A DNA stretch of 64,000 nt from Euglena gracilis (lineage: Eukaryota; Euglenida; Euglenophyceae; Euglenales). A program made the translations under genes and the position numbers. The stretch spans positions 45,549,847 to 45,613,846 of the forward strand of contig CP154954.1 of the NCBI GenBank assembly GCA_039621445.1, read 5' to 3'. This document shows, in pieces, positions 13,331-24,665 of this stretch (within the stretch, counting starts at the first letter, position 1; each line of letters opens with the position of its first letter). The notes under the pieces were generated by a model. It was not told the origin of the DNA and did no database searches. It worked only from the letters and a program-made list of their open reading frames with translations.

Positions 13331-14800
13331 CCCCTTTTTAGTAGAATTCTTTGAACTCTCTTTTTTTTGACAAATTTTTCCGAGTCATCTTACAGGTCAT
13401 TTGAATGGCGACCTAAGAATGAAGAAAAAGTCATGGAAAAGGAAAAAAAATGCTTCCGTGAATTGACATTGTGAAGAGAGAGTGGCATCCAAATGACCCA
13501 AGCATATCAATAGGCACCCCCAAAAAAACTCCGTTGCAAAACACCCTTGAAGTGGAAGGAAAACCTTTTCTTTTTCTGCAAATTAGCTTGATTCGTGAAG
13601 TTGCTCATTGAGGTCTTTTTTTTGAGTGATGGAGAAATTCAAATATTTTCCAACATTCCAATTCCAAGTGCGAAAAAGCACGCGCTTTTCGCTGGCCACG
13701 ATTGACCGAGAATGCCTCCACCACCGTGCTGCTCTGCCCAAAATTCCAGGGGTTTTGGAGGTCACGGATCAGCACCTGTTGTGCTGCACATTCAAAAAAC
13801 CTTTGCAAGTGGCACACTTCAATCTGAGACTTTCTTAATTCCTTGGCACAACGATGTAGCTTCCAAGCCAAGAAGGAACAACGGTCTGACGAAAACACCC
13901 GCCTGGTCACATTTTTTTTCCACGCCTTGATGGCGACGGACCCATGGCGATTGACTTCACCATTTGTCACACCCTACATTGTACCCTCGTCGCAAAAGCA
14001 GTTCCCACGTTTCAATGTCCATCGGAATCACCCCCAACCACCAAAACGGTGAAGTTCACCGGTGGAGTCCCCCCGTACAACCGACTGAAATTTCCGGCCC
14101 CTGAAATTTCACGACATTTCACGATTTTTTACTTTTCTTTCCGACCACCTTTCACGAATGTCACCACCCCCCCCCCCCCCCCCGGGTGAAATTCACCATT
14201 TGAAACTTCACCGGGGGTCCGGACCCCCTCTCCAGGGTTGACGTCTTTTTTTTTGCATCTGTGAACAGAAGCCCGGCGCCTGCCCTGGGTTTCGTGGACA
14301 TGATCACGGATTACGGGGCATTAATTGGTTAATTAACGTCCTGATAATCGTGAACAACCTGTTCACGATCATCAGGCGTCCAGGTGAGCATGGCTTACTT
14401 CCTTACTCCACAATAGGCGAGGAACCCCCAAAATTTTGGTGTCCAGAAAATGTGGAATCAAACACAGAGTTTTAAGCGGGACATTTAAGGCTTTTTGAAA
14501 GAATTTTTCATCCACTGCACAACCTTGCCATCTTCCTTGAAGAAATGTTCCCAACCCGGACATTTCTTCTTTCTTCAAAAAAAAAAGAAGCGATTAACTG
14601 GGGGGACAAGTGATTAACTGGGGGGAGAAGCGATTAACCAGTTTTCGATTAATGGTGGTTAATTGTCCCCCCCACAAACGAACGATTAATTGGGGGGGTC
14701 GGTAAACAAGCTAGCAGCCAAGAGGTGGTCCATTTGGGTCTAAAAAGACCCCCCCACCCTCCCGTGCAGATGATTCAACTGACCAGCAAGCTGGGCGAGA
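13330..14800. other. Intergenic, possible transposase debris
   Basis: The - strand frames at 13605-13970 and 14372-14578 have ordinary composition but no recognised domain. 14160-14190 is poly-C. 14580-14700 repeats GATTAACTGGGGGG. Nothing firm. Confidence 0.35.
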
Positions 14801-14819
14801 AGTGAAGTTAGCGCCGGCC

Positions 14820-15220
14820 ATAAACAGACAAGAAGCCTTACCCTCACCCCCCCCCCTAATTGCCCCCCCCCCCTAATTGGCTAATTGGGGGGTCCTTAAG
14901 GAAGGTCCATTAGCCAATTAGGGGGGGGGGTTAGCCCAATTGGCCAATGGACGTTCCCTTGGCCAACTTTGGCCAATTTCGGCAAGGGCTCAGAAAACCT
15001 CCAAAAACGTCCGTTTCGAAAATGTTAAAAATTGCCGGATAAGAAAAAGTCATGACCAATCCAAAAATGCACAAAAAATCGACCAATTTTGCACAGGTCA
15101 AAAATTATAGGGTCGGGGTCCTCGAGCCCCCCCCCCTAATTGTCCCCCCCCCCCTAATTGGCTAATGGGGGGTCTGAAGGAGCCCGGCCATTAGCCAAAT
15201 AGGGGGGGGGTGAGGGTAGT
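14820..15220. repeat. Two foldback copies with CCTAATTGGC / GCCAATTAGG arms
   Basis: 14845-14935 and 15125-15215 each carry C-run-CTAATTG at the left and the inverted form with a G-run at the right, so each can fold on itself. They are about 280 bases apart. Confidence 0.7.
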
Positions 15221-15689
15221 GCAACTGAGGGGGACCAGGAGCCCCTCCCCCCATCCAAAACGAGCCATTTCACCACCCCAAAACAACCCTATCCCAAAAT
15301 CCAAAAACCTTAAATAAAATCCAAATACTCAAATTCATTAAATTTGTGCCTTCAACACCCTGCTATTGGCTAGTGGCGAGAAAGAAAAGTAATAAATCGT
15401 GAAATTTTGCGAAATTTCAGGGGCCGGAAATTTGAGTCACCACCCTACCAAAATCCTGCAAGTTACTGCCTGATCTCCCCCCCACTCTGGGAAGTCAACA
15501 TTTCCGGTCTGAACCGCCCGGGCACCTGGCCTCCTGACTGCACCATTTCCCCAAGATGTTCTTCCTTGGATGGAGAATTCTCCCTTTGGAGGTTGAGTCA
15601 AGGGGGTTCACCCCGTGACCCCCCCCCCTCATGACTCATCCTAAGACCCTTTTCAGCAAAATTTTTCAGAAACAAATTGGTTGGAGATG

Positions 15690-15870
15690 CCTAATTTGAA
15701 TACATATTCAAGTAAATTACTAATTTTGAGGCATAAATTTTACAAATTTGGGGATGGTGATTCCTAATTTGGTGTCAGAATACAAATTTAAGGTGTGGGG
15801 ATTCCTGATTTTTATGCATTTTCCCAAAAAATTTCTTGTTCGGTGATTCCTGATTCCCCTGACCCCCCGT
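15690..15870. repeat. GTGATTCCTAATTTGG short repeats
   Basis: Loose repeats of GGTGATTCCTAATTTGGTG also found at 28140-28260, where they form a tight ~25-base tandem array in the opposite half of the window. Confidence 0.65.
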
Positions 15871-16075
15871 GACCCCTCCCCCCCCGTGACCGTGACCCGA
15901 ACCACCTCCCAAAGCTACGAACTTCCCAAGGAAAAGAGATATTGTAGTTGAGAGCAGGCAAAACTGGCCTCCATCCCCTATTGTTCTAAATTGAATTTTT
16001 TTGCAATTTTTGCAAAAAAATTCCAAAACAAATTCTAGCGCCTGCATACCCGGGATCATACTTGTAGTTAGTGCG

Positions 16076-16605
16076 CCGCGGTGCTCATGCCACGGCGCAA
16101 AACTTTTTTTTCCGCGGTGGTCGCGGCGCACAGAAAGATTTTTGCCGCGATTGTCGCGGCACAAGCAAAATTTATTGCCGCGGTGGTCGCGGCGCAAGGG
16201 GAAAATTTTTCCGCGGTGGTTGCGGCGCAAAAAAAATTTCTGCCCGGAGCTCAAGAATGTTGATGTGGAGGTCTCGCTTGACATGGTGAAAGCTGATCTG
16301 TGAAAACAAACAAGAACATTTGCACAAAAGTTCACTACCTGCCGCCAAATACCCTTCTCGGCCATGGTCGAGAAAGTATCAAAGAGGCTAGGCAGGGGAA
16401 GGGGCCGAAAGGAAGTACATGTGGGACACAATTCAAAAAGACAATTGCCGCGGTGGTCGCAGCACAAACTTCAAAAGCTTCCGCGGCGGTCGTGGTGCAC
16501 ACATAAACCAGTGCCGCAGCATTCGCGGCGCACAAAAATTTTTTTGCCGCGGCGCTGCCGGTTACAAAAAAAAATTTTCCGCGGTGGTCGCGGCGCACGA
16601 AAACT
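16076..16605. repeat. Interrupted array of CCGCGGTGGTCGCGGCGCA
   Basis: About nine copies of a 19-base GC-rich word separated by 13-20 A/T-rich bases: 16105-16235 and 16445-16600, with 16255-16440 unrelated between them. Flanked by CCCGGG-containing words at 16050 and 16638. Confidence 0.8.
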
Positions 16606-16649
16606 TTTTTTCCGGTCGCACTAGCTACACGTATGCCCGGGACCCACGT

Positions 16650-17330
16650 TCCTCTTGACACTTAAGTTTTTTGAAGCTGCCTACTTGATGAGGGGTCAGC
16701 CCCATCGAGCTTTTCGCACCTCCCAAGTAAGGAGGTGTTGGGGGGGGCAATCAATGCGCAAGAAACAAACTTGACAAAGGAGGTTGATGATGTGTCGCAA
16801 AAAGATATCCCTTTTTGAGATGCTGACTTGTGACAGCTTTTGGAGGTGACATCACATCTTGAGAGCCTGGACAGAGCAACACAATTATGATGACATGACC
16901 TCACCCTCCCCTCAAAGTGGCCACCCTCCAGGCACCCATTGGGGGGGTGGTCAAAATTTGGCCTTCGGCGCCCACTTTGAGGGGGGGGTAAACCAAAATT
17001 CGCCAAAGAAAATTTGAGCATGTGGACAAAATGGCTTTGGGGTCTAACTTGCTTGGTTAACTCCTGAACGTCAGGGGGTGGAGATCATCCCCCCTTTCCT
17101 GCTCCAACTGACCCTGAGGGGGCCACGGAACGCCTTTTCAGGTCGGGCCTTTTCAGGCTCGCTCGCGCCGTACTCGCGCGTCGCACGTGCTTTTTTTGCG
17201 AGGGTGTCGCCCATGTCGGCGCGCTGTCCTTTGCCGTCGAGATGGGACACCGCGAGCCGTTGCTCACGCCTCTCGTCTCGCTGGCCTTCCAGAGGGGGCC
17301 CTTTTTCTCATTGATGGTATGGCGCAACCT
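16650..17330. other. Intergenic, nothing recognised
   Basis: Unique sequence with poly-G/C tracts; open frames on either strand show no domain. Confidence 0.4.
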
Positions 17331-17520
17331 TGGAGATCAGGCGGTGAACTTTGGGTTTTTTTTGGGCGGGACCCCCCCCCACCTCCCCCTCCTCATTGGA
17401 AATACATGGACGAACTTCACCAGTGAACTTCACCGGTGAACTTCACCAGTGAAGTTTCTCCATGAAATTCCTTTAGGGGCGGAGCCCTCCCCCCCCAACC
17501 CCTGCCTAACCTCCCTTGTC
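17330..17520. repeat. Dispersed repeat with GTGAACTTCACCGG core, copy 1
   Basis: GAGATCAGGCGGTGA, a G-rich block, CATTGGAAATACATGG and then three GTGAACTTCACC words. The same order occurs at 28565-28745. The AACTTCACCGGTGAA word is palindromic. Confidence 0.82.
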
Positions 17521-17939
17521 TGTTGTTTTTCCGTCTCTCACCTCGGTTTGGAGCATTGGATCCGGAATTATTTGTCGGAAATAGACACTCACCCCCCACC
17601 TACCCCCGTGTATCAGGGTCATTTTTCATTGAATTCCCTTAAAATGCCCTGAGTCATGGCACAAAGTGGGGCCTCCAACAACCCACACATACCAACAAAC
17701 AACGCCCCCCTACCAAGAGGACGAGTGGGGGTGCGGCGAAATCAGAAACATCCTGTGCGCATATAGGGTTGATGATTGCAGCTTCCCTCCCCCAAATTGT
17801 CACCCCCCACCCCCCCCGAGTGGCCCAAAAAACGGGTAGTGACTTTTTGGGGGGTGGTATTTTTCTCTTTCAGGAGTGGTGTACCGATTTACGATAGAAA
17901 CAATGGGAGGAAAAGAATAGTAGGCGGTGGAGGAATACA

Positions 17940-18360
17940 GGGGTCAGGTGAGCTAGTCGGCGGCGGGAGGTAGTGGGTAGTCGGCGACTAGTCGGCGACT
18001 ACCCACTTAATGATCCTAACGAGGTCAAAAAAAACGCCGGAATTTTAAGAAAATGAGTATAAACCTCAAGGCCGGATGTTGGTGGAGGGTTCTTGAAAAG
18101 GAATGGGGGTGGGGAGTGGGGGTAGCCACCCAAGGGATTGGGGGGCTCCAGACCCCCAATCGGGGGTGAGTTGAATATGCCAAAAAAATGAGGGGAGGGG
18201 GGAAAATGTCCATTTTGGGCCACTTTTGACCAAAAGTACACCTCTTCCCATTGTGAAGTTAATTTTGATATATGTCAAAATTTGGGCGTGGGAGGTGAAG
18301 AGTGCTTTCACCACTAGTCGGCCGACTAATGGGTCGGCTATCTAGTCGGCGTGGTGGTAT
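17940..18360. repeat. TAGTCGGCCGACTA palindromic words and paired flanks
   Basis: GTAGTCGGCGACTAGTCGGC at 17978 and ACTAGTCGGCCGACTA at 18313. The sequence after each (18120-18260 and 18400-18520) is also shared: AATCGGGGGTGA, then GAAAATGTCC, then TTTTGACCAAAAGT. The family recurs at 19630-19790 and 41480-41550. Confidence 0.75.
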
Positions 18361-18529
18361 TGGGGAGTCGGGGGGGGGTCCTACTAACAAATAAACCACC
18401 CAAATGGCTCCAGAACCCCCCAATCGGGGGTGAATATGCAAAAAAATTGGGGGAAAATGTCCTTTTGGGCCACTTTTGACAAAAGTTCACCTCTCCCCAT
18501 TGAATTTTCAATATAGGTCAAAATTTGCA

Positions 18530-19290
18530 CAAAAAAAGGGTCTTATCCCCCAAGTCTATAGCCAACATAGAAGGGATTTTGTTATTTGAGGGGGGGGGGT
18601 GGGGGGGGGGAGCCCCCCCCGCCTATGCCAAAGTAAGCCACAAAAACGACTTAGCCCCCGCGTATCTTGCCAACACAGAAGGGATTTTGTTATTTGAGGG
18701 GGGGGGTGCGGGGGGGGGCGGAGCCCCCCCCGCCTATGCCAAAGTGAGCCACAAAAACGACTTAGCCCCCCCCGAATATGTTGCCAACACAGAAGGGATT
18801 TTGTTATTTGAGGGGGGGGGGTGCGGGGGGGGGCGGAGCCCCCCCCCCCCTATGCCAAAGTGAGCCACAAAAACGACTTAGCCCCCGAGTATGTTGCCAA
18901 CACAGAAGGGATTTTGTTATTTGAGGGGGGGGGGGGTGCGGGGGGGGGCGGAGCCCCCCCCGCCTATGCCAAAGTGAGCCACAAAAACGACTTAGCCCCC
19001 GATATGTTGCCAACACAGAAGGGATTTTGTTATTTGAGGGGGGCGTGCGGGGGGGGGCGGAGCCCCCCCGCCTATGCCAAAGTGAGCCACAAAAACGACT
19101 TAGCCCCCGAGTATGTTGCCAACACAGAAGGGATTTTGTTATTTGAGGGGGGGGGTGCGGGGGGGGGGGCGGAGCCCCCCCACCTATGCCAAAGTGAGCC
19201 ACAAAAACCACTTAGGGGGGGGGGGAGCCCACAAAAACGACTTAGCCCCCGAGTATGTTGCCAACACAGAAGGGATTTTGTTATTTGAGT
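18530..19290. repeat. Tandem array, ~112-base unit, seven copies
   Basis: Each unit has CAACACAGAAGGGATTTTGT, a G-run, GCGGAGCCCCCCC, TATGCCAAAGTGAGCC and ACAAAAACGACTTAGCCCC. Copies start near 18561, 18669, 18783, 18897, 19008, 19120 and 19260. G-run and C-run face each other and could form a hairpin in every unit. Length differences are in the G/C runs. Confidence 0.95.
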
Positions 19291-19619
19291 CTCGGATTGG
19301 GGTGGAGGGGGAGTTTTCTGCCTCTCGTGATGCAGAACGCAGATTGCAGATTGCATTTCTAAAGGATTTTAATGTAATCCCTGTTTCATCATTGGCTTTT
19401 TACCCCTCCGGACCCCCATCAAGGGCCCACCGACCCCCCACTGACCAAAGATTTCCATCTGGGGGTGTTTATTTAGGTGTAAGACACTTATTTGGACCCA
19501 TCCGGACCATTTCCGGGTGATTTGGGCCCGCCACAGACCATTTTTATGACCGCCGACTGGCCACCGACTAGTTTCCATTGGATTTTGTTCATGGGGGGGG
19601 GCTTAAAAGTCGGCGGTTT

Positions 19620-19790
19620 TGACCCGTTAGTACATTAGAGTGGGTAGTCGGCCGACTAGTTGGCCGACTACCCACTACCCCCCTCCCCCCTGTCTCGCCG
19701 ACTAGCTACCGACTAGGCCTAGTCGGTGGACCAATTGGGTAGTCGGCCGACTAGTCGGCCGACTACCCACTACCCCCCCCCCAGTCTACC
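19620..19790. repeat. Clustered GTAGTCGGCCGACTA palindromes
   Basis: Two copies of GGTAGTCGGCCGACTAGT(T/C)GG...CCGACTACCCACTACCC around a central CTAGGCCTAGTCGG. The whole block can fold. Confidence 0.85.
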
Positions 19791-19799
19791 GCCTTGCGC

Positions 19800-20770
19800 C
19801 CACCCCCCCAATAGTTGCCAGGGAGAGTTTTGGGGGGGGGGTGCCATTTGTGACATTGATGGGTCACACTGTTTACCCACAAAATAAGTCGTGGGGCGGG
19901 GGGTGCCCAAGGGGGGGCAAATCCTACTGCATTGTTGTGGGACCAGGAAAAATTTGCCGGGCTGGAGACCACCCCCAAAACCGCGATTATCACATAACAT
20001 GACCTTGCTAACCATTTTGGACACTTTGGCACTTTCATATTTGGTACCCAGATGCTGCCGCATGCCCGAAGCGATGTCTGAGACGCCGGTTCGGCGGGAA
20101 ATTTCCTGACGCTGGTATGGGCATGAGGCCCCAGACACAGTCACGTCCATCCTGTTTGTGTCATCCATTCTGTTTGTGCAAAGTGAAAAAAATTCCCCAT
20201 CAGAGTCGCGATTCTTCCAAGTCCTCTCATGTGTCCCCTCATTTTATGGCTCCGTGCGGATGATTGGCTATGACGATCCCAGAGGTCGACCGTTGTTGAT
20301 CCCAGAGGTCGACCAGTGTCCATGGTTGGGCCGACCGTTGGCCATGGCTTATCGACCATTGGAGGTCAGGCCGACCAGGTCGGCCCGACCTCCAATCATC
20401 TGCATTACCCCCCCCTTTTGAAATTTAAGCCCCCCCCCCCAGCGCCATTAGTAAATATCGATTCATTAAGGAATGACAATGGGATGACGTGGAAATGGCA
20501 GTAATGACCAAGGAATATGATTCAATTGACAGGAATACAATGGGATGACGTTGAAAATGGCAGTAATGGAACAAGATTGCACCTACTTACATTGCCAGCC
20601 ATGGGTGTAGAAGTATTTTTTTCTCGGGGGGGGGGGGGCGAGATTCTTGACAAGGCCCATTATGACCATTTTTTCCCCGCCGCCCAAAGGGCGGCAAGAC
20701 GGTAGCGCTTTTTTTCCATAAAAGATGGCATTTGTTTTTTTTATTTATTTTTGGGGGCTAGGCGCACCGC
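19800..20770. other. Intergenic with one inverted dispersed repeat
   Basis: 19800-20265 shows nothing recognised. 20265-20410 holds GATCCCAGAGGTCGACC twice and GGTCGGCCCGACCTCCAATC, whose inverted copy is at 30330-30450. The rest is low complexity. Confidence 0.6.
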
Positions 20771-21120
20771 TCAGGGGGGTCCTGGGACCCCACCCCCCCG
20801 CACGGCCCCTGCGCGGCCGCCGCGCGGCCGCCTTCGACCAGGCTTCTTTTTAAGACCCCCCGGGGGGGGGGAGGGGGGGTCCCCCCCACCCCCCCAAGGT
20901 GGCGCGGACCCCCCGGGGGGGGGGGGGACCCCCCCAAAATCGGGACCGTTAAAGACAATTTTCAAAAATTTTCGGCGCTTCACGCCGAAAAGGTATACCC
21001 AGCGCCTTCGGCGCGGGACCCCCCCCCCCTGGGGGGTCCGGCCCGGACCCACCCAGCCCCCCTCCCCCCCGGGGGGGGTCAGGTGACTTAAAAAGAAGCC
21101 TGCCATCGACCCCCCCACTT
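20770..21120. repeat. G/C-run foldback with TTCGGCGC words
   Basis: Alternating C-run and G-run blocks around AATTTTCGGCGCTTCACGCC and GCGCCTTCGGCGC. Similar words (TTTCGGCGCCGAAA type) occur in the intron elements at 52520 and 56335. Confidence 0.6.
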
Positions 21121-21840
21121 TGCCACCCAACAAAAAAAAATTCAAGGAAAACCCGCGACCTTTTGAGGCCTAAAAATGGACGAAATGACCATTTTTGACA
21201 TAAAATAATGCATTTCTCCAAAAGGTTTCCCCAAAAGGAGCCAAATTTGTCAACAGGAATGGTGTGTTTATGAAAAAATGAATTTCAGAAGCCATGTCAA
21301 AACACATGCCGTTTATTTCCGCCCCGTGGAAAAAGATTTTTGCCCCCTCCGACCCATGAGTTTTGGACTTGTTTTGCCGCCCGAAGGGCGGCGAGACGGT
21401 AGCGACATTCAACAGCAAAAACAGCCAAAAAGCTCAATGAAAAGTTGCGACCTTTTGTGAGAAATTTGAAAGGCACAGAGAATGTGGTGAGTAAAATACA
21501 CACTTTGCAAAAAAAATTTCTTTCCAAAATCTCGGGGGGGGGGGGCGGCCGCCCCCCCCCCCCCCCGACCCCCCACTTCTACACCTATGTTGCCAGCTGC
21601 CGATCTGAGGAGTAAGGAGAGCAGCGGCACTGCAGAACAGTAAGCATTTTGTTTCGTTTTCGTGTGAAAAGGTACGATCCAAAAAAGGTGACATTGGATC
21701 AGAAACGTCTATGCTGCAGACGTGGTGCAGATAAGAATAGGAACAGCAGAACGGACCGGCCTACGTCAAACTGCGGACAGCATTGGATACGCGGTGAAAA
21801 AATAGCCCCTCCCCCACATAAGAAAATGTGTTTTAGAATC
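21120..21840. other. Intergenic, nothing recognised
   Basis: Includes GCCGCCCGAAGGGCGGCGAG (21380), a near copy of a word at 20670, and a 30-base G/C hairpin at 21535-21566. No gene seen. Confidence 0.4.
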
Positions 21841-22150
21841 CGTAATGAACTTAGTCGGTCTGGGCTGCCCCCCCCCCCCCCGGACCCCTCCCAAAATAAC
21901 AAAATACCCTTGTGTGTGCAAGGCAGGGCTGGGCAATAACACACACACCATACAAAATCCCCTGTGTGTGCAAACTGTTTTGTGTGCTAACTTAGTCGGC
22001 CTCCTCCAGGGGGGGGGGGCTGCCGCCCTCCCCCCCCCGGACCCCCCGGCCAAAAATAACAAAATCCCCTTGTGTGTGCAAGGCAAGGACGGCCAAAACG
22101 CGCACCCTAACAAAATCCCCTTGTGTGTGCAAGGCAGGGGTGGCCATAAC
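21840..22150. repeat. AACAAAATCCCCTTGTGTGTGCAAGG repeats
   Basis: Three to four copies of a unit with ACAAAATCCCCTTGTGTG and GCAAGGCA(G/A)GG, plus ACTTAGTCGGCC. AAATAACAAAATCCC is the reverse complement of the word in the 18.5-19.3 kb array, so the two arrays are related in opposite orientation. Confidence 0.8.
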
Positions 22151-22884
22151 TTGTTGTGCGGGTCGCGGTCGTGTCGGGCGTAGTCCAGCAGGTGGGCGGT
22201 GTGCAGGTCCACGGTGGGGCCGACGAACAGTGCCGAAGGCGGGGGTTGGCGGCGCCAGCGCCGCCCCTGCGCCGCGTTCCAGCACTCCCGCCGGTCCGCC
22301 TCCGGCTCGTCGGCGGTGTCCTCCAGCCCGCTGTCGTCCCCGTCGTCGTCCTCCGGGACCGCGTGGTAGTAGCCCCAGAACGGGTCTGGGTCGGCCCGCA
22401 AGCGGTCCACCACCGCGTCCTCCACGGGCAGGCCCAGCGTGCACGGCGCGGGGACCACCCAGTTCTCCGCGTAGGCATCGAGGACGCCGGGCGCGAAGCA
22501 ACCGGGGCGATTGTGCACGAGCGTGTGGAAGCCCATCCCCGCCGCATCCCGTTGGGCGCGGCGCACGCACCGCAGGGCGTCCTCCGCCTGCCGGTGGCCC
22601 GTCAGCCCCCTGCAGTCGTTCGTGAACTCCAGGTATTCACAGGCGTCCACGTAGAACAGGTTGCGCTCGCAGCCGCAGGCGCGGGGCTTGAGGAACCAGG
22701 CGGTGGACTGCCACTGCACCACCGTCCGCGGGTCGTTCAGCGCCCGCTGGAGCGGTCCGGACGTCCGGTTCAGGACGAGGAGAGTGGTCGGATCGCAGAA
22801 CGCCACCACCCGGTGTACCCACACCTCCGTGGGGATGCGCGCCCGCGGCCCGCACCGCTGCCGCTTCACTCCGCGCAGCACCAC
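22145..22884 (-). CDS. GC-rich reading frame with F-box-like N-terminus
   Basis: Opens MVLRGVKRQRCGPRARIPTE; residues ~17-50 (IPTEVWVHRVVAFCDPTTLL) resemble an F-box, the Skp1-binding motif of ubiquitin ligase adaptors. The rest (~245 residues) is varied and not repeat-like, with CGCERNLFYVDACEYLEF and an acidic EDDDGDDSGLED stretch. The C-terminal end runs into a TGTGTGCAAGG repeat, so the true stop is unclear and the gene may be truncated by it. About 70% GC, unlike everything around it, suggesting transfer from another genome. A large DNA virus or another GC-rich source is possible; neither is shown. Confidence 0.45.
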
Positions 22885-23148
22885 CCGGCAGGTAGCGGGG
22901 CTCCGCGGCGCCGGGGTCCCCGGGGCGGGTCGCGGCGGTGGCAGGGTCGCCGGCTAGGTGTCGTCCGCGGTCCAGAACCAGTCGTCTCCCGCCGGCTGTG
23001 CCGCGGGGATCTCCTGGCCGTGGAAATTCAGCATCGCGGGGACGAAAAACCTGCGGGCAAAAAAAATAACAAAAAAACCCCCAGACCGTTCCACGGTGAT
23101 AGGCTACCGGGCGCCCTCACCCCACATTCACCACTGGATGCTTGCCCC

Positions 23149-23219
23149 CGCCCCCCGGCCGAATGGTCCCCCGCGGCGCCGTCCATGCGAGCGACCCGGG
23201 TTCAAACCCCGATCGGGGA
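23149..23219 (+). tRNA. tRNA-like sequence with A and B boxes (pseudo-tRNA or SINE head)
   Basis: GGCCGAATGGTC at 23157 resembles a Ser/Leu-type A box, and GGTTCAAACCC at 23199 is a full B box 43 bases later, the normal spacing. The T stem pairs four of five. The acceptor stem and anticodon stem pair badly, so it is unlikely to be a working tRNA. It may be the promoter region of a tRNA-derived SINE. Confidence 0.35.
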
Positions 23220-23321
23220 CTGGGGTACTTCCGGACCGTCCCGCAGAGGGTCAAAAAGGTAAAGATAGGCTGTGCTCTGGATCCGCTTGGGCTCGGGAGA
23301 GCCTCGAACGGGCGTGCAGGG

Positions 23322-23588
23322 TCAGTCGTTCAGGGGGTCCCAGCCAGACCGGCACACGCCGTCCACGTACCGCCGGATCCCCTGTTCCCCCCCCCACACC
23401 ACGAGTTCGTTGCGGGAGCAGGTGTCGGCGGGGGACAGGCAGTAAAAACACCAGTCCTCCGCGGCCTCGTGTCCGCGGCGGACGAACGTGTGACCGTGCA
23501 CCACCCCCGAGGGTAGCCGCCGGTTCTTCCGGGGGCGGTGCCGCTCCCAGAGGTCCGCGTGGACCTCGGCCTTGTCCAAGAGGTACAC
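23322..23588 (-). CDS. GC-rich reading frame, Cys-containing, unknown
   Basis: About 88 codons on the same strand and in the same GC-rich island as the F-box-like frame. Reads YLLDKAEVHADLWERHRPRK then EDWCFYCLSPADTCSRNELV and ends SGWDPLND before a stop. The CFYC motif hints at metal binding. No family recognised. Possibly the C-terminal part of a longer gene whose start was lost to the poly-C repeat at 23590. Confidence 0.35.
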   Translation of the reverse strand: MYLLDKAEVHADLWERHRPRKNRRLPSGVVHGHTFVRRGHEAAEDWCFYCLSPADTCSRNELVVWGGEQGIRRYVDGVCRSGWDPLND

Positions 23589-23589
23589 C

Positions 23590-23940
23590 TTTGAGGGGTG
23601 ACTACCACCCCCCCCCCCTTTATTGTCCCCCCCCCTTTATTGTCCCTGGGCCCCGGCCGACGGGGGGTTTTTTTGGCCCGGCCAATGAAATTCCTTTGGT
23701 ACCCCTTTATTGTCCCCCCCCCTTTATTGTCCGGTCGGGCCTCCCGGGGGCAGGTCGGTGGGACAATAAAGGGGGGGGGGGGTAGCACAACCCAGGACCC
23801 CCCCCCCCTCCGTGGCTGCCGCCAGGGAACATTTTTTTTAATTCCTGCCCACGAGGCAGGGACCCCCACCCCTCCATGGCTGCCGCCAGGGAATATTTTT
23901 TTTAACTCCTGCCCACGAGGCAGGGACCCATTTTCTCCAA
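23590..23940. repeat. CCCCTTTATTGTCC inverted repeats and a tandem GCCGCCAGGGAA pair
   Basis: 23605-23645 and 23700-23730 carry CCCCCCTTTATTGTCC; the inverse GGACAATAAAGGGGGG is at 23760. Then GTGGCTGCCGCCAGGGAA (23811) and TGGCTGCCGCCAGGGAA (23877) begin two ~66-base units ending GCCCACGAGGCAGGGACCC. Confidence 0.85.
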
Positions 23941-23944
23941 AAAA

Positions 23945-24330
23945 GAAATGTTCACAATTTTTGTCAAAAAATAACAATTTTTGTCAAAAAATTGAATTTT
24001 TCGGGGGGGCAAAACAATTTTTGTTTCAAAAAAAACGCCTCGATTTTGGAAAAAAAAACATTTTGATAAACATTTTCAAAAAAATCGTTGTATTTTTTTT
24101 CGGGCTGGGGGGGAGGAGGGGCAAAATTTGTTTCAAAAAAACGCCTTGATTTTGGAACAAAAAAAACAACATTTTGATAAAAATTTTTTTAAAAAAATCG
24201 ATTTGTATTTTTTTCGGGTGGGGGTAATTTTTTTAAAAAATGTGTATCAGTTTTTGTCATAAAAAACACCTTTTCATCATAGAAAACTTTCTTAAAAAAT
24301 TTCGATTTGGATTTGGGGTGGGCAATTTTT
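23945..24330. repeat. A/T-rich tandem repeat, ~115-base unit, about three copies
   Basis: Unit: CAATTTTTGTTTCAAAAAAA, then CGCCT(C/T)GATTTTGGA, ACATTTTGATAAA, TTTTTTCGGG(C/T)GGG. Confidence 0.85.
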
Positions 24331-24539
24331 TTTTGTTTCAAAAAAAGATCAAAAGAAATCGTCCTCATTGATGATGATACGTGAAACAAACAATTCGGAA
24401 GAGAACAGAGAATATCGAAACAAATAAGTGATCTCGTTGAGAGATTATCGAAACCGACGAATGGCTCCATCGTGACCGGAGGGCACGTGTGCAAATAAAA
24501 CTATCCTATTTCCACAAACACACTGACCTAACTGCCGTT

Positions 24540-24665
24540 AAGTCGGTGACCCCCCCCACCGGACTCAGGACAAAGCCGGTGACCCCCTACGATGGACTCA
24601 GGGGTGACAAAGCCGGTGAGGGGGGGTCACCGGCTTTGTCCTGAGTCCGGTGACCCCCCCCCAAT
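24540..24665. repeat. CACCGGCTTTGTCCTGAGTCCGGTG inverted copies, left cluster
   Basis: ACCGGACTCAGGACAAAGCC at ~24558 and its reverse complement at ~24628 make a foldback. The same words form the right cluster at 25580-25755, so the segment between is bracketed by them. Confidence 0.85.

Noticed and set aside
16076-16605. CRISPR array
   Set aside because: Regular repeat-spacer look, but the spacers are A/T-rich and alike, there are no cas genes, and the window is eukaryotic.
18525-19356. Long Gly/Pro-rich frames (up to 155 codons) in the 18.5-19.3 kb array
   Set aside because: Direct translation of the 112-base non-coding tandem unit; the frames depend on variable G-run lengths.
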